From Acidobacteriaceae bacterium (GTDB taxonomy: Bacteria > Acidobacteriota > Terriglobia > Terriglobales > Acidobacteriaceae): 10,164 bases of DNA. A program made the position numbers and the translations under genes. Shown here piece by piece: positions 1-7,408 of this stretch. The notes beneath the pieces were generated by a model that had not been told where the DNA came from, did not search any database, and worked only from the letters and a program-made list of their open reading frames with translations. The stretch covers positions 1 to 10,164 of the forward strand of contig JAOAPG010000451.1 in the NCBI GenBank assembly GCA_025462785.1, written 5' to 3'. Within the stretch, counting starts at the first letter, position 1. Every line of letters begins with the position of its first letter.

Positions 1-201
1 ATGCAAGGAACGGTGAAGTGGTTCAATAATGCCAAAGGATACGGCTTCATTGGCCGAGAAGATGGCCCCGACGTTTTCGTCCACTACAGCGCAATTACCT
101 CAGAAGGCTATAAGAGCCTGCAAGAGGGCGATGTGGTTGAGTTCGAGATTGTGCAAGGACAGAAAGGTCCGCAAGCTGCGAACGTGATGAAAGCCGCTTA
201 G
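1..201 (+). CDS. csp: Cold-shock domain protein (CspA family)
   Basis: This 66-residue protein is a single cold-shock domain, an OB-fold that binds single-stranded RNA or DNA and melts RNA secondary structure in the cytoplasm. The family hallmarks are present: the KWFN segment at residues 6-9, RNP1 as KGYGFI at 12-17 and RNP2 as VFVHY at 25-29, with the aromatic residues expected to stack on bases. The C-terminal half has the usual GDVVEFEIVQGQKGPQAANV pattern. Length is typical for the family. The ATG is the first base of the window, so promoter, leader and Shine-Dalgarno cannot be seen, and cold induction cannot be judged. Many family members are expressed constitutively. The next gene, polX, is 126 bases downstream on the same strand. 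Confidence 0.95.
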   Translation: MQGTVKWFNNAKGYGFIGREDGPDVFVHYSAITSEGYKSLQEGDVVEFEIVQGQKGPQAANVMKAA

Positions 202-327
202 CGGAGTCTGCGACAGAGTTGTTGCAATTGTCATTGGGAAGCTGCCTTCCGACTTCAGGCGTTTGTGTGTCCTATTCAAGCTAGTTCCAGCCTTTCTCTC
301 CAGCGGAATCTTGTTTAATCTTTAGCT

Positions 328-2067
328 GTGGACAACAAAGCCATCGCTGGCATCTTCTACGAAACCGCTGACTTGCTCGAAATTGACGGGCAGGATTCCT
401 TCCGCATCCGCTCTTACCGCAATGCTGCTGAAGCAGTGGAAGCTTCTCCACAGCAGATTTCGGATCTCATCAGCGATCCCAAGCAAGTACTCGCAATCCC
501 GGGTATCGGCAAAGGCATGCTTGCCAATCTGCAGGAGATGTTCAAAGAAGGACGGCTCTCGTTACATGTTGAGATGCTCACGAAGTATCGCCCCTCCATG
601 CTCGACTTGCTGAAAATCCAGGGCCTCGGCCCCAAGACGATTGCTCTTATCTGGAGCGCTTACCAAGTCTGCGATGTAGAGGGAGTTGAAAAACTCGCTC
701 GCGAGGGAAAGATCAGAACTCTGCCTCGCATGGGCGAGAAGCACGAACAGAAGCTGTTGAAGGCTATTGAGGACTATCGCCGCATCGGCGGCCGATTTCT
801 TCTGGATGCAGCCGGAGCCCAAGCGCAAAAAATTGTCGATCACCTCTGCGATTATCCGGGGGTCGAAAAAGTCACCCCGGCTGGTTCGTTAAGACGTGGA
901 CGCGAAACCGTCGGCGATCTCGATATCTTGGTTACCGGTCCCGCCTGCTGCGATGACACAGAACGAGAGAAGCTGATTGATCACATCATCAAGCTACCCG
1001 GACTAATGGAGATCATCGCGCGTGGCGAGAACAAAGTCAGCTTCCGCCTGCGCGGAGGGATGCAGGTGGATGTGCGTTTCCTTTCACCGGAATCTTTTGG
1101 CGCAGCCATGCAATACTTCACCGGATCCAAAGGTCACAATGTCGCGATTCGGCAACGAGCTTTGAAGATGGGCTACACGCTCAGTGAGTACAGCTTGGCC
1201 CGCTTGGATGATGCAACCGTTGTCGCCGGAAAAACGGAAGCGGAAATCTATGCAGCGGTTGGACTCGACTACATTCCTCCCGAGATGCGCGAAAATACGG
1301 GTGAAATCGAAGCCGCCGAAAAGCATACTCTCCCGGTGCTGATAAGACAGGAAGACATTCAGGGCGATGTGCACATGCACACGGTCGAAACTGACGGCCG
1401 GAATTCTATTGAAGAAATGGCCGAAGCAGCCCGCGAGCGTGGTTATAAGTACATGGCGATTACCGATCACTCCAAAAACTTGGCCTTCGCCAATGGATTG
1501 GATGATGAGCGCGCTCTCAAACACATCGAATGTATCCGCGCGGCGAACGATAGCATAAAAGAGATCAGAATTTTCGCCGGCATTGAAGTAGATATCCTTG
1601 GAGACGGCACGCTCGACTTGTCAGATGAAGTCTTGCAGCAGATGGATCTGGTCATTGCCAGCGTGCACTCGCACTTCGGTCAGAGCGCTCCCGACATGAC
1701 AGACCGATTGATCCGGGCAATTTCTAATCCGAATACGTCTATCATCGGTCACCCAACTGGGCGACTATTGCTTCGCCGAGATGCTTATCAATTCGACATG
1801 GACGAAGTATTGAAAGCAGCGGCTCAAAACAAAGTCGCGATGGAGTTGAACTCGTATCCAGATCGGCTCGATCTTTGCGATCGTCATTTGCGTTTGGCAA
1901 AGCAGTACGGAGTAAGGATCGTAATCAACACCGATTCGCATCACACGTCTCATTTGGACAAAATCAAATACGGAATCCTGCAAGCGCGACGCGCATGGCT
2001 GACGAAAGAAGATGTACTGAACACCCTGCCGGTCGACAAGTTTGCGAAGGCAATTAAGCGCGGTTAG
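328..2067 (+). CDS. polX: DNA polymerase/3'-5' exonuclease PolX
   Basis: This 579-residue protein is a bacterial family X DNA polymerase, a gap-filling repair enzyme whose C-terminal PHP domain gives Mn-dependent 3'-5' exonuclease and often AP-endonuclease activity. The order is: helix-hairpin-helix segments (PGIGKG about 58-63, QGLGPKT about 98-104), the nucleotidyltransferase core with GSLRRGRETVGDLDI at 186-200, Asp197/Asp199 and third Asp248, YFTGS at 263-267, then the PHP domain from about 345. The PHP metal ligands all appear intact: His349, His351, Asp356, Asp380-His381, Glu420, His447, His449, His475, Asp536 and His538. Both activities are therefore probably functional. Length matches other bacterial PolX. 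The start is GTG: an in-frame TAA at 316-318 excludes anything longer, and MDNKAIAGIFYETADLLE is the usual N-terminus. No clear Shine-Dalgarno precedes it. Known role of the family: base-excision repair. Confidence 0.96.
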   Translation: MDNKAIAGIFYETADLLEIDGQDSFRIRSYRNAAEAVEASPQQISDLISDPKQVLAIPGIGKGMLANLQEMFKEGRLSLHVEMLTKYRPSMLDLLKIQGLGPKTIALIWSAYQVCDVEGVEKLAREGKIRTLPRMGEKHEQKLLKAIEDYRRIGGRFLLDAAGAQAQKIVDHLCDYPGVEKVTPAGSLRRGRETVGDLDILVTGPACCDDTEREKLIDHIIKLPGLMEIIARGENKVSFRLRGGMQVDVRFLSPESFGAAMQYFTGSKGHNVAIRQRALKMGYTLSEYSLARLDDATVVAGKTEAEIYAAVGLDYIPPEMRENTGEIEAAEKHTLPVLIRQEDIQGDVHMHTVETDGRNSIEEMAEAARERGYKYMAITDHSKNLAFANGLDDERALKHIECIRAANDSIKEIRIFAGIEVDILGDGTLDLSDEVLQQMDLVIASVHSHFGQSAPDMTDRLIRAISNPNTSIIGHPTGRLLLRRDAYQFDMDEVLKAAAQNKVAMELNSYPDRLDLCDRHLRLAKQYGVRIVINTDSHHTSHLDKIKYGILQARRAWLTKEDVLNTLPVDKFAKAIKRG

Positions 2068-2123
2068 CCTTTCGCTGTTTGGTAAAGCTTTTTCCTCGGA
2101 ATAGGACTAATATCTTTCTGCAC

Positions 2124-2127
2124 GAGG
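2124..2127 (+). promoter_or_regulatory. Ribosome binding site deciding a start
   Basis: GAGG sits 5 bases before the ATG at 2133. This favours that ATG over the TTG at 2079, which would add 18 residues and has no comparable site. Confidence 0.6.
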
Positions 2128-2132
2128 CGCCT

Positions 2133-2732
2133 ATGCCTGAAGAAACACCGACGCCACCTCCGCCTCAAAAGGCCGAACCGTTTTTTCCCGCGACGCCAAC
2201 TCCCGCAACTCCATTCAATATCGGCGAGGAATATGGAACAGCAAAGAAAAACCTTCCTCCCGCCAAAATCGTCATCATCCCGCTAGTAGTAATCGCCATA
2301 ATTGCCATTACCGTGGCACTCTTACAGCGTCCCCGATTATCTGCCACTGGCTCCATCGACGACATTGCCTATGCGGAGGTGCCCGGGCAGAACATGGTGA
2401 TGGCGGCTATTAATATTTCCGTGAAGAATCAGGGAGAAAAGACTTTTTTGATCCAAAGCATCGAATCCGCTTTGGACACGGGCGCTAATCAATTTACCGA
2501 CGATGCGGCTCCCATAGTCGATGTGGATCGGTATTTAACGGCTCTGCCTGCGCTAAAGCAACACGCTCTGACACCGATCTCCCGAGAAATACAAATTGCA
2601 CCGGGCGCTGAAACCAAAGGAACCATGATCGTGGATTTCCCGGTGACGCCTGACGCGTTTGCAAATCGCAAGTCGCTAAAAGTGACGATCAAGGCCCACG
2701 ATCAGCCTATCGCTTTGGTTTTAACGAAGTGA
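2133..2732 (+). CDS. Membrane-anchored protein of unknown function
   Basis: I do not recognise this 199-residue protein with confidence. It has a proline-rich cytoplasmic N-terminus (residues 1-44, with PTPPPPQ and TPTPATP), one membrane helix at about 45-64 (KIVIIPLVVIAIIAITVALL), and an exported domain of about 130 residues rich in predicted beta strands (for example MVMAAINISVKNQ and TKGTMIVDFPVTP). The exported part reads like an immunoglobulin-like or late-embryogenesis-type fold. DUF2393-like proteins have this layout, but that is only a suggestion. The ATG at 2133 is chosen over an upstream in-frame TTG because of GAGG 5 bases before it. The gene lies 65 bases after polX on the same strand and may be read through from it. 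It ends 14 bases before a convergent gene, with no evident terminator hairpin in the gap. Confidence 0.75.
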   Translation: MPEETPTPPPPQKAEPFFPATPTPATPFNIGEEYGTAKKNLPPAKIVIIPLVVIAIIAITVALLQRPRLSATGSIDDIAYAEVPGQNMVMAAINISVKNQGEKTFLIQSIESALDTGANQFTDDAAPIVDVDRYLTALPALKQHALTPISREIQIAPGAETKGTMIVDFPVTPDAFANRKSLKVTIKAHDQPIALVLTK

Positions 2733-2746
2733 GGTCGTGTTTCCGG

Positions 2747-3271
2747 TTACTCGCGCTTCTGGATAACTCGTCGGCGAGCTAAATGCGTGTGTGCATTTGG
2801 ATTGATTTCGTCATATTTCAGGCAGCTGATAGATCCGTCGACTTCCAAAACCGCTAAAGCTACATCGTGATGACTCGCAATGCCGTGCTCTCGCAGTGCA
2901 CGTTCCAGTTCGTCCATGCTGACGTGTTCTTTCACCATGTGCGGCGTAATAATCTGGCCGTCATGTACCAGCAACGAAGGCTGCCCTTGGATCATTTTCC
3001 GGAAACGGCGATTGCCGCCTGAGACTTCAGCAATGAAATAATTCAGAATCAGCAGAGTGGCAGCGGCAACCATACCTCCGAGTAACGAGGTGTCCGGCCC
3101 GGTCATTGCATTTTGCACGGAGTTGCTGATGAGCAGCAGCAGCGCGAGATCAAACGGTGTCATCTGCCCGACTTCGCGCTTGCCACTTAACCGTATGCCA
3201 AGCAAGACGACAAGGTAAATTACCGCCGTCCGGAGTGCTATCTCAAGGAGTACATGACCGCCCGGAAACAT
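2747..3271 (-). CDS. DUF421 (YetF/YcaP-like) membrane protein
   Basis: This 174-residue protein matches the DUF421 layout. Three membrane helices lie at about 9-26, 40-58 and 64-82. The signature stretch GKREVGQMTPFDLALLLLIS begins at residue 30 and leads into NSVQNAM. A soluble C-terminal domain contains PSLLVHDGQI at 98-107, ELERALREHGI at 121-131 and VALAVLEVDGSISCL at 137-151. The biochemical function of the family is not well settled; Bacillus YetF relatives are linked to envelope and spore stress. The ATG at 3271 gives the full first helix. The gene follows the coiled-coil membrane protein by only 5 bases on the same strand, has no strong Shine-Dalgarno of its own, and is probably translationally coupled. 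The pairing suggests an envelope role, which is inference. Confidence 0.88.
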   Translation of the reverse strand: MFPGGHVLLEIALRTAVIYLVVLLGIRLSGKREVGQMTPFDLALLLLISNSVQNAMTGPDTSLLGGMVAAATLLILNYFIAEVSGGNRRFRKMIQGQPSLLVHDGQIITPHMVKEHVSMDELERALREHGIASHHDVALAVLEVDGSISCLKYDEINPNAHTHLARRRVIQKRE

Positions 3272-3276
3272 TCAGG

Positions 3277-4104
3277 CTATTCGCCTGCCGTTACCGGGAC
3301 GGGTGCGCTCTTCGGAGTACTCAAATATCCAGTAGCTTTTTTTTTGTCGACAGTCCAGACAACAAGCTCAAAAAGCAGATGATCGCGTCCGCTGTAGAAC
3401 TGAATCGGCTCGCTGACATTGCGATCTTTCTTTTCGATCGTCTTGTCGTCCGAAGTAACGTTCACAGTGAACTTTCCCCGCTTCTGATCTGTCTTTTTTA
3501 ACTGCAGGCTGATGGTTCCAACTGGCTGTGGTTTCGCACCTTTCAAAATGGTGAACTCGTAGTAATTGCGATCTCCCTTGTGCTTCAGAACTTCAAGATC
3601 ACCCCGAGTATTAGCAATGAGTCCGCTCTGGACACCCAGATCCCCGATTGTGCTCTGCAGTTTGGCTTGGGTAGCGGCTAGATCGGCCTTGGTAGACGCG
3701 ACATCTGTCTTCACGCCACCAACGTCAGTCCTCACGGTGGCGATATCCCCACTGACCTGCCCAATCTGCTGTTTCTGCTCTGCTGAGAGACGCTGTTCGG
3801 CGGCGCGCTGTTGGCGTTGTAATACAGCGGCCCTGGATGCGAGCTCCTTTTTAGTAAGGCCGACCTGCTGCGCCAAAGTTTCGTCAGATGCCTCCGCAGC
3901 CTGCATACGTTTGCTCAGTTCTGCGATTTGCGCCTTGCTCGAGTCTTGGTCCTTGGCGAGATTCGTCAAACGTGTGCGGAGGTCGTAAATCAAATAGAGT
4001 GACAAGCCAACGTAGACGACCGCCAGCAACAGGAGAAGCCACTTCCCTGCATTGCTTTCCGATTCGGTCTGGACCACGGTCGCACCTGCGCCCTCTTCCG
4101 GCAT
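3277..4104 (-). CDS. Membrane-anchored coiled-coil protein
   Basis: This 275-residue protein is not one I can name. Residues 1-20 are cytoplasmic. A membrane helix spans about 21-40 (KWLLLLLAVVYVGLSLYLIY). A long Gln/Ala-rich coiled coil covers about 41-175, including near-perfect heptads around 124-170 (VRTDVGG, VKTDVAS, TKADLAA, TQAKLQS). A compact C-terminal beta-rich domain of about 95 residues starts near YYEFTILKG and ends in a charged, Pro-rich tail. The layout resembles an envelope spacer or tether that holds a small domain away from the inner membrane. The start is the ATG at 4104, with GGAGG upstream at 4109-4113; the alternative TTG at 4119 overlaps that ribosome site's own leader. 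The gene is first in a pair with the DUF421 gene, 5 bases downstream. A TTGACA promoter lies upstream. Confidence 0.8.
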   Translation of the reverse strand: MPEEGAGATVVQTESESNAGKWLLLLLAVVYVGLSLYLIYDLRTRLTNLAKDQDSSKAQIAELSKRMQAAEASDETLAQQVGLTKKELASRAAVLQRQQRAAEQRLSAEQKQQIGQVSGDIATVRTDVGGVKTDVASTKADLAATQAKLQSTIGDLGVQSGLIANTRGDLEVLKHKGDRNYYEFTILKGAKPQPVGTISLQLKKTDQKRGKFTVNVTSDDKTIEKKDRNVSEPIQFYSGRDHLLFELVVWTVDKKKATGYLSTPKSAPVPVTAGE

Positions 4105-4108
4105 AAGT

Positions 4109-4113
4109 CCTCC
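4109..4113 (-). promoter_or_regulatory. Strong Shine-Dalgarno deciding a start
   Basis: GGAGG (read on the minus strand) ends 4 bases before the ATG at 4104. This makes that ATG, rather than the TTG at 4119, the start of the coiled-coil membrane protein. Confidence 0.75.
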
Positions 4114-4139
4114 GCTCAATTTGTGATGAGTATAGAACT

Positions 4140-4168
4140 ATTGTTGTGCAGCATGAGAGCAGTGTCAA
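4140..4168 (-). promoter_or_regulatory. Sigma70-type promoter of the coiled-coil/DUF421 pair
   Basis: On the minus strand a perfect -35 TTGACA (4163-4168) is followed, after 17 bases, by AACAAT (4140-4145), which matches 4 of 6 -10 positions. A better -10 word, TATACT (4129-4134), lies further down but at 28 bases from the -35. The leader to the ATG at 4104 would be about 30 bases. The rest of the 4120-4249 gap shows no clear terminator for copA. Confidence 0.45.
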
Positions 4169-4249
4169 CTACTGATGGTGGTTCCCCAAATTAAGCGATT
4201 CTGCTCACGCCGACTAGTTCGGACACGCTGGGAGACACTCGCCCCCTGG

Positions 4250-6961
4250 CTAGAGTTTGACGTTCCTCAACCTCAACGAGTTCGTGATCACCGACACGGA
4301 ACTGAAGCTCATGGCCGCCGCCGCCAGAATCGGACTGAGTAGTAGTCCAAAGAATGGATACAGCACTCCGGCCGCAATGGGAACTCCGAGCAAATTGTAA
4401 ATAAATGCAAAAAACAGATTTTGTCGGATGTTATGCATGGTCGCCTGGCTAAGCCTCCGAGCCCGCACAATTCCCGATAGATCGCCTTTCACCAGGGTCA
4501 CGCCGCTGCTCTCCATTGCAACATCGGTTCCAGTTCCCATTGCAATCCCTACTTGGGCTTGCGCCAGCGCGGGAGCGTCATTGATGCCATCTCCAGCCAT
4601 CGCCACAATCCGCCCCTCGTTCTGCAACCGGCGAACTACTTCGGCTTTCTGATTAGGCAGTACTTCGGCCTCAAATTGTTCAATCCCAAGCTTGTCGGCG
4701 ATGGCCTTTGCGGTAGCACGACTATCGCCTGTGAGCATAACAATTCGTAGTCCGGCGTCCCTCAAATCACGTAACGCTTGCGGAGTCGATTGCTTGATAG
4801 CGTCAGCGATGCCGATCAGACCTGCTGGCTGATTATTAATAGCGGCGAAAATCACCGTCTGCCCCTCGCGACGGAGATCGTCAGCCTGTCGGAACAGGGT
4901 TTCGGCTGGAACACCTTTTTCCAGCACAAATCTCTCGTTGCCAATCAACACCGTGTTTCCGTCGATGGCGCCGGCGATGCCGCGTCCCGTGAGGGACTGA
5001 AAATCTTGCGCGCTGGACAACGGCAATCCACGATGTTTAGCCGCAGAGACGATTGCGCTTCCTAGCGGATGCTCGCTTCCCTGCTCAAGGCTAGCTACCA
5101 GTCGAATCAACTCGTTCTCGTTTAAGTCTGGAATGATCCCTGAAGGCACGATGGAAATAACCTTGGGCTTGCCCTCAGTCAAAGTGCCCGTCTTATCTAC
5201 CACCAGCGTGTCTACTTTTTCCAGAATTTCCAGGGCTTCCGCATTACGGATCAGCACTCCTGCCTTCGCGCCGCGGCCCGTGCCAACCATAATTGCCATC
5301 GGAGTTGCCAGCCCAAGTGCACAGGGACAAGCGATGATCAACACAGCCACGGCATTCACTAGCGCATGCGCGAGCCTTGGCTGCGGACCAAAAATACTCC
5401 ACAGGATGAATGTCAGCACGGCAACGGCAATCACGGCGGGAACAAACCATCCTGCCACTCGATCTGCCAGCTTTTGAATCGGAGCGCGGCTGCGCTGCGC
5501 CTGGCTTACCATCTGAACAATCTGAGCCAGTAATGTTTCACTGCCGACACGATCAGCTCGCATAACGAACGAGCCGTTGCCGTTCACGGTTGCGCCAATG
5601 ACTTTGCTTTGCGGCGTCTTCTCAACGGGCATCGATTCACCCGTAATCATCGACTCATCAACTGAGCTGCTCCCTTCGAGCACGACACCATCGACGGGAA
5701 CTTTTTCACCGGAACGCACGCGCAGCCGGTCTCCAATTTTCACTTGATCGAGAGGGATATCTTGTTCGTGTCCATCTCGAAGAACTCGCGCCGTCTTTGG
5801 AGCCAGATCGAGCAGAGCGCGAATTGCGGCGCCTGTCTTACTTCGTGCTCTCAGCTCGAGGACTTGCCCGAGAAGAACTAAAGTGGTGATCGCAGCTGCC
5901 GCCTCGAAATAAACGGGCGGCGTGCCTGACATTTCGCGAAACGAAGTAGGAAATATCTGCGGAGCGATCGTCGAGACTAGGCTGTACAAATACGCCACGC
6001 CCGTGCCCATCACAATCAGCGTGAACATGTTGGTCGACCGATTGACAATCGACGCCCATCCCCGCTGAAAAAACGGCCATCCAGCCCAAAGAACGACAGG
6101 ACTCGCAAGAAGTAGCTCAATCCAAGGCAACCAGCCTTGCGGTAACGCGTGCTGCACCGGCATTCCGGGAAGCATGTCCGCCATTGCTATGCCCAGGAGC
6201 GGAACCATCAAGATCAAGCTCAGCCAAAATCTGCGCGTCATATCGCGCAGTTCAGGATTTTCCTCTTGCGTCGCCGTGATCGTGCGCGGTTCGAGTGCCA
6301 TGCCACAAATAGGACATGCTCCCGGTTCGGCCCGAACTATTTCCGGATGCATGGGGCATGTGTATTCAGTGCGAGTGGTAGAGACAGGCGTCTCGGGTTC
6401 GAGCGCCATGCCGCAACTAGGACACGGTACAGGCTTGCTCTCCCGCACTTCCGGACACATCGGACATATGTAGTTTCCGGCAGATTGGGCCGATTTTTTC
6501 GACAGCTCCTTCGACTGCTTCTGAGAGACCGATGCAGACGGAGACTTCGATTTCAAATACGTATCAGGACTGGCGCGGAATTTCTCCAGACAGCCTCCCG
6601 AACAAAAATGAAATGATTTCCCCTGATGGTCGGTGTGATACTTCGCCGTTGCGGGATTCACATCCATGCCACAAACGGGATCCATCTCTTTCACGCTTGA
6701 GGAACTAGAAGCAGGCGAATATATCGGCAGCGGAGACGCCCCGAGTGTCACTAAACCAGAGGAAACATGGTTGGACGAAATAGAACTGGCCTGATCTAGA
6801 AATTTCTCCGGCTGCGCTTTGAATTTTTGCGCACATCCGCCGCAGCAAAAGTAGTACGTCTCTCCGCTATACTGCTCTTTAAAGCGAGCAGAGGCGGGAT
6901 CTACACTCATCCCGCATACGGGATCTCTTGCTGTCACCGCTTGATCTGTTTCCTTATCCAT
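4250..6961 (-). CDS. copA: Copper-exporting P1B-type ATPase with YHS and HMBD N-domains
   Basis: This 903-residue inner-membrane pump moves Cu+ out of the cytoplasm using ATP. Its long N-terminus holds two YHS domains (about 12-56 and 93-136, each with DPVCGM and FC-x-GGC), a Ser/Lys-rich linker, and two heavy-metal-binding domains (about 164-190 and 200-226, each ending CGMALEP). The ATPase core starts near 240. It has TGES at 440-443, the CPC metal site at 545-547 in the membrane, the phosphorylated Asp589 in DKTGT, the SEHP motif with His631, TGD at 744-746 and GDGIND at 790-795. The last helices carry Tyr855-Asn856 and MSFSS at 884-888, the Cu+ signature of the P1B-1 class. No classical HMA CxxC domain is present. 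An ATG with AGGA 11 bases upstream is the start. It is divergent from a small HMA-like gene and shares its control region. Direction (export) is inferred from the family. Confidence 0.95.
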   Translation of the reverse strand: MDKETDQAVTARDPVCGMSVDPASARFKEQYSGETYYFCCGGCAQKFKAQPEKFLDQASSISSNHVSSGLVTLGASPLPIYSPASSSSSVKEMDPVCGMDVNPATAKYHTDHQGKSFHFCSGGCLEKFRASPDTYLKSKSPSASVSQKQSKELSKKSAQSAGNYICPMCPEVRESKPVPCPSCGMALEPETPVSTTRTEYTCPMHPEIVRAEPGACPICGMALEPRTITATQEENPELRDMTRRFWLSLILMVPLLGIAMADMLPGMPVQHALPQGWLPWIELLLASPVVLWAGWPFFQRGWASIVNRSTNMFTLIVMGTGVAYLYSLVSTIAPQIFPTSFREMSGTPPVYFEAAAAITTLVLLGQVLELRARSKTGAAIRALLDLAPKTARVLRDGHEQDIPLDQVKIGDRLRVRSGEKVPVDGVVLEGSSSVDESMITGESMPVEKTPQSKVIGATVNGNGSFVMRADRVGSETLLAQIVQMVSQAQRSRAPIQKLADRVAGWFVPAVIAVAVLTFILWSIFGPQPRLAHALVNAVAVLIIACPCALGLATPMAIMVGTGRGAKAGVLIRNAEALEILEKVDTLVVDKTGTLTEGKPKVISIVPSGIIPDLNENELIRLVASLEQGSEHPLGSAIVSAAKHRGLPLSSAQDFQSLTGRGIAGAIDGNTVLIGNERFVLEKGVPAETLFRQADDLRREGQTVIFAAINNQPAGLIGIADAIKQSTPQALRDLRDAGLRIVMLTGDSRATAKAIADKLGIEQFEAEVLPNQKAEVVRRLQNEGRIVAMAGDGINDAPALAQAQVGIAMGTGTDVAMESSGVTLVKGDLSGIVRARRLSQATMHNIRQNLFFAFIYNLLGVPIAAGVLYPFFGLLLSPILAAAAMSFSSVSVITNSLRLRNVKL

Positions 6962-7008
6962 TCGTTAGCGTTTCCTGTACAAACACCAACTCACCCAACA
7001 GCATCCCG

Positions 7009-7025
7009 CAAGTTACCCCAAGTTA
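7009..7025. repeat. Tandem direct repeat CAAGTTA x2
   Basis: CAAGTTA occurs at 7009-7015 and again at 7019-7025, exactly 10 bases (one helical turn) apart, inside the copA divergent region. This spacing suits two protein subunits binding the same DNA face. The operator role is inference. Confidence 0.4.
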
Positions 7026-7053
7026 TTTAGATTGTCGCGGGTAGTGTAACGAT

Positions 7054-7078
7054 TGTTGTATCTCTAACTGTTGTATCT
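7054..7078. repeat. Direct repeat TGTTGTATCT x2
   Basis: An exact 10-base repeat lies at 7054-7063 and 7069-7078. Each copy is preceded by TAAC, directly in the second copy and with three extra bases (GAT) in the first. The copies sit 22-46 bases before the ATG of the small HMA-like gene, where a repressor or activator would act. On the other strand the unit reads AGATACAACA. Confidence 0.45.
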
Positions 7079-7099
7079 TTGTAGCTGGAGACTGCATTC

Positions 7100-7327
7100 A
7101 TGACACAAATGGAAGTTGTTTATCGATACGGTTCAATGCCCGGTGAGGCAGAAATGCGCGCAATCGATAGTGTACGAGAAGTCTATGGAATCCGCCGGAT
7201 ATCGTTCAACGAGAAGGAAAGAACCGTCAGAATCGAGTACGACGCGTCCAGATTCAAGGAACCTGTTGTCGCCGCACTTTTACGACGCGCCGGGATCGAC
7301 CTCAACGAGCAACTCGTTCTCGCGTAA
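7100..7327 (+). CDS. Small HMA-like protein without the metal-binding cysteines
   Basis: This 75-residue protein shows the beta-alpha-beta-beta-alpha-beta spacing of heavy-metal-associated (ferredoxin-like) domains: strand about 4-10 (MEVVYRY), helix about 16-28, strands about 31-37 and 43-49 (TVRIEYD), helix about 53-65 (EPVVAALLRRAGI), final strand near 68-74. Where a copper chaperone has GMTCxxC it has GSMPGEAEM (11-19), so there is no Cys at all, and only Met13 and Met19 could act as soft ligands. ATG is preceded by GGAG at 7087-7090. It is divergent from copA, which points to a part in copper handling, perhaps regulatory or docking rather than carrying. It could also be an HMA fold that has lost metal binding. 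The family assignment is moderate and the function is inferred. Confidence 0.75.
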   Translation: MTQMEVVYRYGSMPGEAEMRAIDSVREVYGIRRISFNEKERTVRIEYDASRFKEPVVAALLRRAGIDLNEQLVLA

Positions 7328-7340
7328 ATCTGTAGGGGGT

Positions 7341-7379
7341 AAAAAAGAAATGAGCGGCGAACTTGGGGGAGGGCCGCTC
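7341..7379 (-). terminator. Intrinsic terminator, minus strand
   Basis: On the minus strand a perfect 7-bp stem GAGCGGC/GCCGCTC (7373-7379 with 7352-7358, 14-base loop) is followed at once by ATTTCTTTTTT. This is the classic rho-independent form. No annotated minus-strand gene ends here except the small ORF at 7450-7620, so it suggests an otherwise unseen minus-strand transcript. In the + direction the stem has no T-tract and would be a weaker end for the HMA-like gene. Confidence 0.7.
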
Positions 7380-7408
7380 TCGGTCAACTGAGTAAATATT
7401 GGGGAAAT

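Larger units (their letters stand above)
6962..7099. promoter_or_regulatory. Divergent control region between copA and the HMA-like gene
   Basis: These 138 bases separate two divergent start codons and must hold both promoters. Visible structure includes direct repeats near 7009-7025 and 7054-7078 and an inverted pair TACCC/GGGTA at 7014-7018 and 7039-7043. A weak + strand promoter can be drawn as TTGTCG (7032-7037), 18 bases, TTGTAT (7056-7061), which would overlap the first copy of the longer repeat. No clean CueR- or CsoR-type palindrome is evident, and no regulator gene is present in the window. Confidence 0.5.

Noticed and set aside
237..250. Small stem GGAAG/CTTCC after the cold-shock gene
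   Set aside because: Five base pairs with no T-tract; too weak to call a terminator.
1084..1524. 146-codon minus-strand ORF inside polX
   Set aside because: It lies wholly antisense to an intact, well-conserved polymerase/PHP reading frame and shows no protein-like features of its own.
2733..2746. Possible bidirectional terminator in the convergent gap
   Set aside because: Fourteen bases with no inverted repeat; nothing supports a terminator.
7350..7391. 13-codon + strand ORF (ATG to TGA) after the HMA-like gene
   Set aside because: It is formed by the terminator stem and its Gly-rich loop, with poorly placed Shine-Dalgarno; the minus-strand terminator explains the sequence better.
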